Source: a virus. From it: 30,044 bases of DNA. The translations under genes were made by a program, and so were the position numbers. The notes beneath the pieces are model-generated. The model did not search any database, was not told the DNA's origin, and was given only the letters and a program-made list of their open reading frames with translations. Numbering within the stretch: position 1 is the stretch's first letter; each line of letters starts with the position of its first letter. Positions 13,763-23,900 of the stretch are shown here, in pieces. The stretch spans positions 1-30,044 of the IMG/VR virus record IMGVR_UViG_3300000117_000152, one strand, 5' to 3'.

Positions 13763-16265
13763 GGTTAAAGACCAATCTAGACTTGGCTTTAATTCCTATG
13801 CGCGTGAAGCGGCGAGAGCTTCAAAAGCCTCTCAAGCCTTCAAAGATCATGCTATAGACAACATAGTCAAGGGCTTAGATAAGCAATTGATTGCTCTAAA
13901 GCTATCTTCCAAACAAATGGATTTTCACGCTGCGGCATCTGCTGGTGCTACTAAAGAGCAGTTAAAAGCAATCCATGCTACCCATCAGCAAGTTGACGCG
14001 CTCAGGGCATCTCAAGCTCAAGAGCTAGCCGCGACCGAAGCAAAAGAGCAAGCAAAGAGAGAGCAGGATCGTCTTAACTCTTCTATAGAGAAGACAATTG
14101 CCAGGCTTAATCAAGAAGCCAAAGAATTCAATATGACCGAGGATCAAGTAGAAGATTATCGGTTAGAACTCATGGGTGCTTCTCAAGCTCAAAGAGAAAT
14201 GGTTGCACAAGCCAGAGCCGCTAGAAACCAAGTCGTTGGTGTCGGGGCCGCTGGGAAGCAATCAGTAAAAGGCTTAAGGCTGATGCGTGGCGGTCTTGGC
14301 CAGGTAGGTCATCAGGTACAGGATATCGCGGTACAGCTTCAGATGGGCCAAAACGCCATGTTGGTGTTTGGTCAGCAGGGTTCTCAGATTGCTTCTTTGT
14401 TTGGCGCAAGAGGTGCTTTGATCGGTGCTGTTCTTGCGGTTGGTGCAGCGGTTGGAACGTCTCTAGCCCCTTCTTTGTTTAGCTCTAAGTCTGCAATGCA
14501 GGAATTAGGTAAGGCGACCGAAGATCTTTCTAAGATTATGAGGATTGACGGGGTGACTGGCGTTGCACAAATGTCAGACGAGCTTCTAACCTTGGCAAGA
14601 ATCTCTAAAGATCTTGCTAGGAACAAATTAGAAGCGACATTATCCTTGGCAATGTTAAAGGTTGAAGAGACTACTCAATCTGCCACGAAGGCAATGGCTG
14701 AATTTTCGGCAAATCCTTATGATGCGACTCCGACAATGGGGGAAATTGGAGCTTTGGCTAATGAGTTTGGCATAGCTTTTAAAGATGCTGAATCTTTGTC
14801 ACAAGCTTTTCAAGATGTAAAGAATGGAACAGATGCTTCTGGAGATGGCTTTAGATCTTTACTGCTAGATATAAATCTAGTTACAGACGCAACTGATAAG
14901 CAGAAAAAAGCTTTCTTGGCCCAAAAAAATGTAATTCTTGACGATTTGGTCGCAAGAGAACTGGCAAATGAAAAGATAAAAGAAGCCAAAAGGATTCTGG
15001 GTGATTTTGATGGTGAGTTGTTAAGGAATAATAAGACTTATAGAGACGCTAACGAGGAAAAGAAAAACTTTATCGACCAATTAGTTCAACAAGGTCTTGA
15101 ACTTGGCAAAAATGAAGCGGCGATAATAAGACAGCAAGCGGAAGCTCTAAACCTTACCGATGCTGAAATGCAAATTGTTGACGCTATTATTCTTCATAAG
15201 GAAGGTGTTGAAGCGTTAGATGAAGCCAGGAAAAACTCTAAGAAGACAGCCGACGCTCTTTTAGTAAAGCAACAGCAGTTATATGAAGCTAACGAAAACT
15301 TTGTTAATGGACTTGGCAAACAGGCGGCAGCTTTAGGAAGAACTAATATTGCCATCCTGCAAGCCACAATAAACTCTAAAAATCTTACTAAAGCTCAAAG
15401 AGACACGGCTCAAGCTGCTTTAGATGTCATGGTTGCTTTTGAAAATCAGCAGCGAGCTAAAGATATAAAGTCTGGTCAGAAATCAGAGCTTGACACTTTA
15501 GCAGATTCTCTTCGCACTGAAGAAGAGTTGCAGATTCAAACTTACGAAAAAGCTCAATCGCTACTTGTTGTTGCTAGGGCAAACAAAATACAAACAAATA
15601 TAAGCTATGATGAGCTGGAAAGACGAGCCTTAGAAGACCATTTAAAGGCTATGAATGCTATCAGAGAGCAAGCCGCCCAAAAGGAAGGGCAGAAAATATC
15701 TTTCTTGGAACGAGCGACTATTGAGGGTGAGAAGAGAAAGAAACAATTTGCGATGATGTCAGCTACAGAGCAAAGTCAACATGTTCTGGGAGAGCTTGGT
15801 AATCAATTTAACGGTATAGCAAAAAACAACAAGAAATTGTTTGCGATCAGTAAAGCGTTCAATATTGCCAACGCGATAATGAATACTTCTACTGCTGCAA
15901 CCGTAGCCTACAAGAGCTATCCGCCGCCTCTGAACTACGTTATGGCTGGTGGTGTTATTGCTGCTGGTATGGGTCAAGTCGCTCAGATTAAGGCTCAGAG
16001 CTTTGAGGGCGGTGGTTTTACTGGCAGCGGATCAAGGTCAGGCGGGATGGATGGGAAAGGCGGTTTTGCGGCTATGCTCCATCCTAATGAAAGTGTAATA
16101 GACCACACCAAAGGCCAGTCTGGCGGTATCACAATTGTAAACAACATTGACGCAACAGGGTCTGGGGCTGATGTAGATATGAAGATTAGATCTGCAATGG
16201 AGCAATCCTCTCAGCAAACTATCGTCGCAATATCAGATCTTATGAAGAGACGGAGATTCGGGTAA
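13719..16265 (+). CDS. Tail tape measure protein
   Basis: This 848-residue protein sets tail length and leaves the tail during DNA ejection. By the usual rule of about 0.15 nm per residue it predicts a tail near 127 nm. Residues 1-220 are mostly helical and Ala/Gln-rich (coiled coil). LRLMRGGLGQVGHQVQDIAV with LQMGQNAMLVFGQQGSQIAS near 190-225 is a motif shared by gpH-type tape measures of this class. A hydrophobic stretch follows (about 227-253, ARGALIGAVLAVGAAVGTSL), then long helices. A second apolar region (about 708-768, AFNIANAIMNTSTAATVAYK and onward) leads to the Gly-rich end FEGGGFTGSG, the AAMLHPNESVID motif and a C-terminal ITIVNN segment seen in this class. AGAGAAG precedes ATG 13719. 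It overlaps the frameshifted chaperone. Confidence 0.93.
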   Translation: MAAVVNQDIITATIRVKDQSRLGFNSYAREAARASKASQAFKDHAIDNIVKGLDKQLIALKLSSKQMDFHAAASAGATKEQLKAIHATHQQVDALRASQAQELAATEAKEQAKREQDRLNSSIEKTIARLNQEAKEFNMTEDQVEDYRLELMGASQAQREMVAQARAARNQVVGVGAAGKQSVKGLRLMRGGLGQVGHQVQDIAVQLQMGQNAMLVFGQQGSQIASLFGARGALIGAVLAVGAAVGTSLAPSLFSSKSAMQELGKATEDLSKIMRIDGVTGVAQMSDELLTLARISKDLARNKLEATLSLAMLKVEETTQSATKAMAEFSANPYDATPTMGEIGALANEFGIAFKDAESLSQAFQDVKNGTDASGDGFRSLLLDINLVTDATDKQKKAFLAQKNVILDDLVARELANEKIKEAKRILGDFDGELLRNNKTYRDANEEKKNFIDQLVQQGLELGKNEAAIIRQQAEALNLTDAEMQIVDAIILHKEGVEALDEARKNSKKTADALLVKQQQLYEANENFVNGLGKQAAALGRTNIAILQATINSKNLTKAQRDTAQAALDVMVAFENQQRAKDIKSGQKSELDTLADSLRTEEELQIQTYEKAQSLLVVARANKIQTNISYDELERRALEDHLKAMNAIREQAAQKEGQKISFLERATIEGEKRKKQFAMMSATEQSQHVLGELGNQFNGIAKNNKKLFAISKAFNIANAIMNTSTAATVAYKSYPPPLNYVMAGGVIAAGMGQVAQIKAQSFEGGGFTGSGSRSGGMDGKGGFAAMLHPNESVIDHTKGQSGGITIVNNIDATGSGADVDMKIRSAMEQSSQQTIVAISDLMKRRRFG

Positions 16266-16924
16266 TGACCGTTTATATGTTCCCACAGACGTTAGTCCCA
16301 TCTAGCACATCTTTTGAGCTTGTGTCTAATACAAAGGCGTTTACAAGCCCATTGACAAATTCAGTACAGACTATTACCAGAAAGGGATCTTTATGGAAGG
16401 TCTCTATGAAATTTAACAACCTTTCTGGCGACGATAGGATTGAGCTGCAAGCATTCTTGACTAAACTTAAAGGTCAAGAGCATAGATTCTACCTGCATGA
16501 TCACGCAGCCTATAAAAGAGGTATTGCTCCAACGAATCCTCTTGATACTGTTACAGTAACTGGAGCTAATCAAACAGGTCCTGTTCTTGCAGCTACAGGG
16601 CCTTCAGGAGCAGTTTCTAATTACTTTAGGGCTGGCGATCAAATAGCTTTTAACAATGAGCTGCACATGATCACGGAAGACGTAAGCAAGAAGGCTGATG
16701 GGACTTTTGAGTTTGATAAGCCTAACAATGATCTAACCACCACGTTGACGGCTGGTATCCCTATTACTCCTAACATTAGGAAGTCTACGGTGGATGGCGG
16801 CGCGATTGATTACGCTACGCCAGTCTACGGCGTTTTTATGTTGGCAAGTTCCGCAAGCTGGGACACAGCGCCATCAATAATTTCTAGCTTCACAGTAGAA
16901 GCAGTGGAGGACGTACTAGCATGA
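16265..16924 (+). CDS. Distal tail / minor tail protein
   Basis: This 219-residue protein directly follows the tape measure, where siphophages encode the distal tail ring or first minor tail protein. The N-terminal half (TSFELVSNTKAFTSPLTNSV, QTITRKGSLWKVSMKFNNLS) is a beta-sandwich pattern, followed by the R-I-E-L-Q-A-F-L-x-x-L-K-G-Q segment that also occurs in similar phage tail-tip proteins. The middle has a long loop or inserted domain (about 90-175, VTVTGANQTGPVLAATGPSG), and the end has GVFMLASSASWDTAPSIISS. It starts on the TAATG overlap with the tape measure gene and ends four bases into the next. Role is inferred mainly from position. Confidence 0.7.
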   Translation: MTVYMFPQTLVPSSTSFELVSNTKAFTSPLTNSVQTITRKGSLWKVSMKFNNLSGDDRIELQAFLTKLKGQEHRFYLHDHAAYKRGIAPTNPLDTVTVTGANQTGPVLAATGPSGAVSNYFRAGDQIAFNNELHMITEDVSKKADGTFEFDKPNNDLTTTLTAGIPITPNIRKSTVDGGAIDYATPVYGVFMLASSASWDTAPSIISSFTVEAVEDVLA

Positions 16925-17547
16925 GCCGAGGTTTTTCTGTAGAAGTAGCGGCGGCTCTTACTCAGCCAAACGTATCATTGGTGTCTTTTGTCAAGCTTGA
17001 GTTTGAAGAAATATGGTATGTACATAATTCCATAGGTACTTATAGCTGGGGAGGGCAAACCTGGCACGGCTTAGGAGATCTTGGGCAGATATCACAGGTA
17101 GAAGAAGGGAAGTCAGTTTCACCTTATGCCATAACCTTAACCTTATCTGGACTTAACTCTGAGATACAGGCAGCGGCTTTGACTGAAAACTATTTCCTAA
17201 ATCCTGTTGAAGTTTACTTAGGGGTATTAGACGAGAATGACGAGCTTATAACTGACCCAAGCCCTATTTGGTCGGGTTATATGGATCAAATGAATCTTAC
17301 GGTTGGGGCTTCTGGTGGTGATGCTATCCAACTGGTTTGTGAGTCTGAACTAAGCATATTTAATAGATCAAGAAACTTGATGTATACAAACGTCGCTCAA
17401 CAAGAGAAAAGTTCGACAGATTTATTTTTCTCCTTTTTGCATAAAATAGAAGGTGCTAAGGTCGATTGGGGATCTAAAGGAGTTACGGGAGGCGGGGTAG
17501 GTACGCCAAGAGGTCCCGAGGAACGTCAACCTCAATATATGCGCTAA
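16921..17547 (+). CDS. Tail tip / baseplate hub-like protein (DUF2163-like pattern)
   Basis: This 208-residue protein is probably a ring component at the tail tip. FVKLEFEEIWYVHNSIGTYS, WGGQTWHGLGDLGQISQVEE then GKSVSPYAITLTLSGLN is the characteristic opening of a tail-hub family found between distal tail and J-type genes, with a W-G-G-x-x-W turn. The centre IWSGYMDQMNLTVG followed by IQLVCESELSIFNRSRNLMY also fits this family, and the end has KVDWGSKGV. GGAGG at 16906-16910 supports ATG 16921, which overlaps the previous stop (ATGA). The stop overlaps the next ATG (TAATG). In lambda the matching slot is held by gpL. I see no Cys cluster for an Fe-S site. Confidence 0.72.
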   Translation: MSRGFSVEVAAALTQPNVSLVSFVKLEFEEIWYVHNSIGTYSWGGQTWHGLGDLGQISQVEEGKSVSPYAITLTLSGLNSEIQAAALTENYFLNPVEVYLGVLDENDELITDPSPIWSGYMDQMNLTVGASGGDAIQLVCESELSIFNRSRNLMYTNVAQQEKSSTDLFFSFLHKIEGAKVDWGSKGVTGGGVGTPRGPEERQPQYMR

Positions 17548-17936
17548 TGATATTGAAAGTCTACCAGGCCCTAAATAAGTGGGAAAAAAAAGAGTTTGAA
17601 TATGGCTCAGTAGACTGCTGCCAGTTCGCTGGGTTTGTTGTAAAAGAGCTAACAGGCAAAGACTATCTTTCCGATTTCCATTATAATTCTGAGCAAGACG
17701 CTGAAATCCTAGTTAAAGATTTTGGAGACTTAGAGGACACAGCGGCAAGCGTATTAGGTGATCCAACTGAAGATATAGACTCTCTTCCAGATGGTTCGCC
17801 AGTTATAGTAAAAACTCCTGACGGGCAAATTATGGGCGTCAAGCTTGGTGATAAAGCTGTTTGCTTAGTCAAGAAAGGTTTAAAGCAGATCCCAAGGGAA
17901 TATATAGCATCAGGATTTAAATTATGGGGCCATTAA
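17547..17936 (+). CDS. Tail assembly protein, NlpC/P60-type cysteine-protein-like (DUF6950 pattern)
   Basis: This 129-residue protein is at the position of lambda gpK, an NlpC/P60-type peptidase that acts at the tail tip on cell-wall peptides. The segment VDCCQFAGFVVKELTGKDYL (residues 24-43) has the D-C-x-x-F start typical of the catalytic Cys helix. The strand pair SPVIVKTPDGQIMGVKLGDK looks like the region that normally follows, and AVCLVKKGLKQIPREYIASG ends it. I do not see a clear H-x-G-x-Y motif for the partner His, so it may be inactive or a structural relative. It overlaps its neighbours at both ends (TAATG before, 13 bases after). Confidence 0.7.
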   Translation: MILKVYQALNKWEKKEFEYGSVDCCQFAGFVVKELTGKDYLSDFHYNSEQDAEILVKDFGDLEDTAASVLGDPTEDIDSLPDGSPVIVKTPDGQIMGVKLGDKAVCLVKKGLKQIPREYIASGFKLWGH

Positions 17937-20900
17937 CACCAGTTCTAGTAGCAGTAATGAAAGTCGGATATTTTGTTGCAGAAGTTGCAATGGGAGCTGC
18001 TTTCGCTGGTGGCCTAGGTGGAGTAGCAGCGCTTGCAATTGGTGCTGCGGTAGTTGTTGGCGGATATGCTTTAACTAAAAGCTTCTTTGAAGTTGAGATG
18101 CCTACAGTTGATACAGACGCGTCCAGGCAGAGAACTGTCAAATCTACAACAGAGCCCCAAAAGATCGTATACGGCGAGGCATTGGTATCTGGCCCGATTT
18201 CTTTTATTGGGTTATCGGGTGTCGATAACTCTGATCTTTATCAGTCTATTGTACTAGCAGGTCATCAGGTAACTGCTATTACTAACATCCACATGGATGA
18301 TGAGATTATTTTAAATAATCAAATAGACGGAAGCGGCAACGTAACTGGCGGAAAGTTTGGGCCAAAGGGAAGTCCATTAAGCACTATTTGCGTCATAAGC
18401 AAACATCTTGGTGTGGCTACAGAAACAGCAGATAGTCTTCTTACGCCTTTTGCGAATTATACCGCAAATCATAGAGGGGATGGTTTAGCCTATATCGTCA
18501 CCAAATGGACGCTTAACGCAGATTCTTCTGATACTTGGGAGAAATATTCTCCTTCTAACGTCAAAGCATTGGTACAAGGTAAGGCTGTTTTCGATCCGAG
18601 AACAAATACCACAGCCTATTCGACAAACCCAGCATTGTGCGTTATCGACTATCTCACGGATACCTATCTTGGTATGGGCATTCCATCAAGCAAGATCGAT
18701 TGGGATGCTGTTGAAGTCGCGGCAGACGGTTGTGATGCCCTAGTTAATGTTCCTGGTGGACAAGAATCTAGGTTTACATGCAACGGCGTTCTATTTTGTA
18801 CTGACTCTCATCAAAAAAATATAAATAAGATCCTGAGTGCTATGAATGGGTCTTTAGTTTTTAGCAACGGCAAATACATTGTTAGAGCTGGCATACCTGA
18901 GACCGCAGCAATTACTTTAGACGAAAACGATCTTAGAGGATCCATTTCTTTAAAGACTAGCTTGGAAGCAAGCGCCAGAGTCAATACTGTAAAAGGTCTG
19001 TTTATTGATCCAGCTCAGAATCACAAGTCAACCGAGTTTCCAAAGGTTCAAATTCAAACAGCCTTAGAAAGAGACAACAATAGGGTTATGGAAAAAGAAG
19101 TCCAGTTCCCTATGACGAACTCTTCTTATATGGCGCAAAGACTTGCTCACAAAACAATTCAACGGGAAAACCTACAAAAAGTAATTACTTTCCCCGCTAA
19201 TTATTCCGCATTAAGGATTGCATCTGGTGATAGGGTAAATGTCAAAGTTGAAGAGCTTGGATGGACTCAGGAATTATACGAATGTGTAGGTTGGACGTTT
19301 AGCGAAGAGGGCGGAGTAAGTCTTACCCTTAGAGAAGACTCTCCTTTTGCTTATGCTGATCCTCTTGTTGCTGAGTATTCCACGGTTTCAGCCACTGGCG
19401 TTATAACTGACGCCTTTAGAGGAGTTCCTGCTCCTTCTGCATTAAGCGGAATATCGTCAGAAAATAAGGTCTACTTAAATTGGACTAATCCAGAAAAACC
19501 TGACGATTATAACACTATCCATGTATTTTACTCTGACACACCAGACTTTGTTGATTCAGTCAAGCTAGGTGAGACTGATGGCGACGAGTACATTCACGGA
19601 GGATTAACTGCTGGTGAAACAAAATATTATTGGGTAAGGGCTGTTAAGAACAAAGATTTACAGTCCATCTTAAATCCTCCAACTGCTGGCGTAGGAGTAT
19701 TAGTCGTCGATGTTCTTGTTGATTGGGACAATGTTGCATCTCCTACTATTGGGATTGATCTGACCAACGATACTATTTCTATTGATCTGGGATCCACTGG
19801 ATCGACTACTGGTAGAGATGTAGCTCAGAGTGGTATTTCCGAAGATGTGACTATTTCATCTGGCGGGATATTAATGAATGGTGGCGGCGCTATCCGTGGT
19901 GGTCAAAGTGCATACAACAGCGGCACAGGGTTTTTCCTTGGCTACGATACGGACGCCTATAAATTTAGCATTGGTAATGCTAGCGACCAATTCCTTAAAT
20001 TTGATGGGCAAGATTTTACTATTAGCGGAAACATTACGGCGACCTCTTTAGCTTTAGAATCAGGTGTGACAATTGGTTCGTCCAACCTAGATACAGCCGT
20101 GCAAACAAGTCTAGGTTTAGCTGATAATTCAAACCAAGACTCAACAACAGACATTAGGGCAGGAACCACAGCAGAAGATATTGGATACTCAGGGCCTCTT
20201 TCTGGGGGTGGATTTGTTTCAGTCGTAAAACCAGGGTATGGGCATTTTGACGGCCTTAGTGATACTTCTGGTTTTGGCACATCATTGCAAGGCATTCCTT
20301 CAACTAGAAGTTTTGACACCTCAATATTTAGAGTAGGAACTCAGTCAATAAAGCAAAACGGCAACACGGGCGGCGTAGGATTTTATAGCCCTGCAAATAC
20401 TCTAAATCTAATACCTGGCAGAAAGTGGATGATGACTTTCTGGGTGCGCGCAACCAGCACATTAGGCGTATGGAATGTAGGCATTCACGATAGCGTAGGA
20501 CTCACTAATGGCACCTCTACGGCTCTATCCGCAGCGAACGCTTGGGAATTCAAGGCTGCGGTAGTTGACTTAACCTCCTCAACTTCTTCAACGGGTTATT
20601 ATCGAATCTATAACAACAATTTCACAAGCGGAAGTGCTTACTTTGACGCTATAAGCATCTTTGATATTACTGAAGCTAGTAGCGTGACTGTTGGTAACGT
20701 GTCACAAAATTATTTTTCTCCTTTGGCACAAGCAGTGTCAATAGACACGGATAAGGTAAACGGAATAGAAGCCTCTATTGTACAAAGCGGAGCGCAAGCA
20801 GGATCCACTGCGATACAAGACAATACCTTTGGATTGACTTTAGGTTTGCAAGCTGGGTCAGCGGGGCCAATAACAATTTCCTACACCCCTGCGGATGGTG

Positions 20901-23900
20901 GCGACCCTGAAGTCGCCAAGTTATATCAAGGCACTGGGACTTTTAATAACGCCAACACGGGTTTCTACTTAGACAATTCTGGAAACTTCAGCCTTCAGGA
21001 TAAATTGGCGTTTAATGGAAGTACATTATCCGTTGATGGAGATATTGTTGCTGAAAATTTAACTATTACTGAAGCAAACATTACAGGGACTCTAACTTTA
21101 GGTGGTGGCGTATTACAAGACGGTTCTGGCAATAATTTAACGACAACAACCACCCTGAACGCCAACCAAGCAATGAGCGACGTTTCAGGAGTCCTTAGTC
21201 AGACGCAGCACTTAATCCCATCGTTTTATCGCATAACAACAGACACTGACGTTGCTCCGACAAACGCGGAATTTAACACCATTGCTCTAAGGCTCCCAAA
21301 AATTAACGACATTGTGATCACGACAGATACAACCGTCACAGATCCTGTTACACCAAATAGAACTTACGGCTGGACTTGCACCGTCGCAGGGACCGTTAGT
21401 ACAGAAGCAACTTGGGTAGAAGTCACTGATTTCATTGCTGGTAATCTTTTGGTTAATGGAACTATCACCGCAGATCAGATCGACGCTGATAGTATTTCGG
21501 CAGCGGTAATTACTGCTGGTGGAATAGTTGTTGCTGATGACATATCTGCCTTCATAACTGGAACTGAAGTTAATGCAAATGTAACTTCAATTAGTGGCGG
21601 AGCGATTTCGACTGGAACTGTTAATGCTGCTCGAATAGATGTTGCTGGTGTCATTACTGCTGGTTCTTTAATCACCGAATCTGCAACGATTGCAAATAAT
21701 ATCAGAATCGGATCAGGTGATAGTGTTTTTTCTGCTGATTCATTAGGCATTTATCTTGGAAATGAAACCTTTGCTGATGCTGAATTCAGTGTAACGCCTG
21801 AAGGTGTTTTGACCGCGACAGGTGCCGATATTAGTGGCGCAATTACAGCCACTTCTGGAAGTATCGCAAACAGTGTAACTATTGGCGGCACAGCAGCTAG
21901 TACAGTTGAAAGTGGAGCACTAGCAGGAGCTACGGCCAATCAAGATTCCACAGCAACCATTCTTGCAGGCAATTTAACAGGACAGGTTGACGGAACAGCC
22001 GTTGCAACCATAAAAAGTGGCGCAGAAGCAGGAGCAACTGCGGTACAAGACTCTGATACTGGATTAACTTTAGGGTTACAAGCTGGGTCTGCTGGGCCAG
22101 TAACTATCAGCTACACTGCGGCGTCTGGCGGCGATCCAGAAGTTGCCAAGCTATATCAAGGCACTGGGACTTTTAATAACAGCAATACAGGTTTCTATTT
22201 AGACAATTCTGGCAACTTCAGTTTGCAAGACAAACTAGCTTTTAATGGAAGCACTTTAGCAGTTTCAGGCGATATAACAGCGACTAGCCTAACACTTTCC
22301 GAAGGTATTACGATCGCAAAAAGCGTGGTCGGCTTAACGAATGTTGACGATGTAAGCGCAGCAACAATCCAATCGGACACACTAGCGGCAGCAACAAGCG
22401 CGGATGTTGGATTGGATCAGGTTACAAATGTAAGCGCGTCAACAATCCAATCGAACACACTAACAGCTGCGACAAGCTCGGACGTTGGGCTTGCGAATGT
22501 AGAAAATTTAGACGCGCAGGATCAAGCGCAAACAGGGCTAATCGCAGGAACAACAATTACAGGCGGCGGCATTACTATGTCGTCAGGCGGATCTGTAAAA
22601 GGCGGTGCTACAGAGTATGCGGATGTCTCAAATGCTGGTTTTTTTATTGGTTATGACACAGATGCTTATAAGTTATCGGTCGGAGATGCTAATAATTATT
22701 TGAGATGGAATGGCACTGGATTAGACATTAAAGGAACGATAACTGTCGGCTCAACAGAGTTAACTGAGTCGAATACTTTAAATACTAATGCGACCGCAGC
22801 AGATGTTGGATTGGATCTGGTTACAAATGTAAGCGCGGCAACGATCTTAGACAGTAATCACACAGGCACCGTCAACAATGTAAGTGCAAGCACGGTCACG
22901 TCAGGAGCGGCGGCTGGTGCAACAGCATCTCAAGTAAATGCTGGATTGGCATTGCTTTTAAATAAAGACACGTATGGCAACGATAACACTGGCGAAGCAT
23001 CTTTAGTCTCGGTGGATAAAGATGGGGTTCCGATACTTGAGACATCAAGCATTACATCAAATGGATTTATTCAATGGAACGGCAGCAAGATAACTGTAGA
23101 AGCTGTCCAGTATACTTCTACCTCAACGGTTAAGTTTACAGTCTTAACGGGGCTTTCAGCCAAACGCGGTTTTATTGTTTTTGACACGACGAAATCAAAC
23201 CCATTTACTGTAGACGGCGTGGCGATGGACGTGGCCTTCGCGTTCAAAGAAGGCTCCCAATGGTTCTACGACAATAACAGTACCGCCACCACGTTCACTC
23301 CAACAAACGATATGGTTGCTCTCGGTTACTTAGAAACTGGAGCTGGCGATACAATCTTAAAAGGCGGTTTGATAAATCCTGTTACTTTGACGGCGGCTGC
23401 ATTTCCAAGCGATGAAATCAAGTCTGGAAGTATCGGTGGGATAAAGATTAACGGCGATTCTATATTCGCTGGAGCTGGTAATTGGACAAATACTGATACG
23501 GGTTTTTACTTAGACAACACGGGCAAGTTTAGTCTTAAAGATAAAGTATTTTATGATCCAAGCCAAAACAAATTTAGGGTTCAAGGCACGGTAGAAGCTG
23601 ATGTTCTACAAGTAAATAGTGAGTTCATCCTGTTTGGTAACTCTTTAAAGCAGCAAATTCTTACAGACGGAAGCATCAGTGGGTCAATGTTATCTCAAGA
23701 TGCTATTAACATCTTGCAAGGGACTTTGGCTACAAGTACTGGCGGAAGTAACGGGGATTTTAAATCTGAGACTGGGACATTTACAACTAGCGGCGGCAGC
23801 ATTGTTCTAGGAACTTCTGGAGATCTGTTTAATCACGGCGAGCTAAGTGTAGATCTTGAGGCTAACTTCAGTATTAGCTGGAACACTACGACTAATTACG

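Noticed and set aside
14921-14945. A-run CCAAAAAAATG inside the tape measure gene as a slippery site
   Set aside because: The -1 frame ends at once (TGA near 14940), so no meaningful product would result.
17582-17596. A-run GGGAAAAAAAAGAG as a second frameshift site in the gpK-like gene
   Set aside because: A -1 slip meets a stop within a few codons and there is no downstream extension with coding character.
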